In this document: positions 63,417 through 64,000 of the stretch, one piece after another
Numbering within the stretch: the first letter of the stretch is position 1
How the letters are laid out: every line of letters begins with the position of its first letter
NCBI GenBank assembly: GCA_934292805.1
Contig: CAKQXQ010000003.1
Span: forward strand, 31,181 to 95,180
From: an uncultured Roseburia sp.
GTDB lineage: Bacteria > Bacillota > Clostridia > Lachnospirales > Lachnospiraceae
Direction: 5' to 3'
Length of the DNA: 64,000 nucleotides
The notes under the pieces: generated by a model
What the model saw: the letters and a program-made list of their open reading frames with translations, nothing else
What the model was told of the DNA's origin: nothing
The model's database searches: none
Position numbers and translations under genes: made by a program

Positions 63417-63914
63417 ATGATATTTGTGACAGTAGGAACTCATGAACAGCCATTTAATAGATTAGTTAAGGCAGTAGATGAATTAAAAAGAGATGGGAAG
63501 ATTACAGAAGACGTCATTATCCAGACAGGATTTAGTACTTACGAGCCACAATACTGTCAATGGAGTAAACTAATACCATATCAGCAGATGGTAAAAAATG
63601 TTGCAGATGCACGTATTGTTGTTACACATGGAGGACCTGCAAGTTTTATTATGCCTTTGCAAATAGGAAAAATACCTATTGTAGTGCCACGTCAATATCA
63701 GTTTGGTGAACATGTCAATAATCATCAAGTTGAGTTTGCCAGAAACGTGTCTGAGAGAATGGGGACAATTATTCCGGTTGAGGACATAAGTACACTTGGT
63801 GATGTGATTAAAAATTACGATCAGATTGTTGTCAAGATGGATCATGGCATGAGTAGCAACAATGAGATGTTTTGTGATGAATTGAAAAAAATTGTAGACG
63901 AGTTGCTGAAATAA
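63417..63914 (+). CDS. Alg13/PssE-like glycosyltransferase catalytic subunit
   Basis: The protein has 165 residues with MIFVTVGTHEQPFNRLVKAV at the start and the UDP-sugar binding region ARIVVTHGGPASFIMPLQ with PIVVPRQYQFGEHVNNHQVE, typical of PssE, CpsG and Alg13 (GT28 C-terminal half). It works as a pair with the preceding PssD-like protein. The window ends 86 bases later with nothing further supported there; the rest of this operon lies outside. Confidence 0.93.
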   Translation: MIFVTVGTHEQPFNRLVKAVDELKRDGKITEDVIIQTGFSTYEPQYCQWSKLIPYQQMVKNVADARIVVTHGGPASFIMPLQIGKIPIVVPRQYQFGEHVNNHQVEFARNVSERMGTIIPVEDISTLGDVIKNYDQIVVKMDHGMSSNNEMFCDELKKIVDELLK

Positions 63915-64000
63915 AATGATAAGCGAAAGACTAACTATTAAAAGTCAAGTCGAAAATGAAATATTTTGAATGAATTGTAGAAATGCATTTCAGATATAGT

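Noticed and set aside
1..64000. CRISPR arrays, tRNA or rRNA genes, transposases or integrases
   Set aside because: No regularly spaced repeats, no cloverleaf or rRNA-like sequence and no transposase or integrase motifs were seen in the reading.

Overview
The window looks like a chromosomal segment of a low-to-moderate GC Gram-positive of the class Clostridia, most likely family Lachnospiraceae. The signs are the CdaA-CdaR-GlmM cluster, an HPr with both His15 and Ser46, AGGAGG-type ribosome sites, sigma-A-like promoters and a gut-Firmicute style rhamnose-polysaccharide locus. Almost everything is on the + strand and very tightly packed. The genus assignment is inference only.

Layout. (1) 1-1.8 kb, minus strand: a TrpX-type lipoprotein binding protein and the start of its ABC permease, with a strong promoter and an 18-bp palindromic operator candidate. 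(2) 1.8-2.04 kb: a 243-bp imperfect palindrome with no gene. (3) 2.3-8.5 kb: comF, two membrane proteins of unknown role, cdaA, cdaR, glmM and an HPr gene (c-di-AMP and cell-wall precursor block). (4) 8.5-33.2 kb: a polyrhamnose-type cell-wall polysaccharide locus. It holds glycosyltransferases, a GacI/GacJ/GacK-like side-chain set, rmlD-B-A-C for dTDP-L-rhamnose, a TagGH/Wzm-Wzt-type ABC exporter, a three-domain WsaF-type glycosyltransferase, a methyltransferase plus kinase-like pair, a PglF/WbpM-type dehydratase, a small initiating sugar transferase, an epimerase and a metallophosphoesterase. (5) 33.2-42.4 kb: a more AT-rich Wzx/Wzy block with overlapping genes (GT4, GT2, Wzy, Wzx, pyruvyl transferase). 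(6) 42.4-55.8 kb: a Wzz-like protein with a degenerate kinase-like tail, an HtrL/YibB-like protein, a split membrane protein, and two GtrB-GtrA-GtrII-like cassettes separated by one minus-strand membrane protein gene. (7) 55.9-61.4 kb: an isolated two-gene unit encoding a ComEC-type metallo-beta-lactamase-fold protein and a 1401-residue trypsin-like protease/STAND NTPase fusion, resembling AVAST (Avs) antiphage systems. (8) 61.5-63.9 kb: the start of another exopolysaccharide operon (WbaP-type initiating transferase, then an Alg14/Alg13-like split glycosyltransferase).

How the genes work together. Blocks 4-6 and 8 encode the machinery for at least two surface polysaccharides: one exported by the ABC transporter and one flipped and polymerised by Wzx/Wzy. 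GT-C/Gtr-type membrane proteins probably add side groups outside the membrane. The best candidate for an undescribed system is the MBL + trypsin-STAND pair in block 7. Next come the recurrent two-gene split of a membrane protein family seen twice here, and the methyltransferase/kinase-like pair beside a Wzt with a C-terminal carbohydrate-recognition-like domain, which suggests a Gram-positive version of WbdD-type chain capping.
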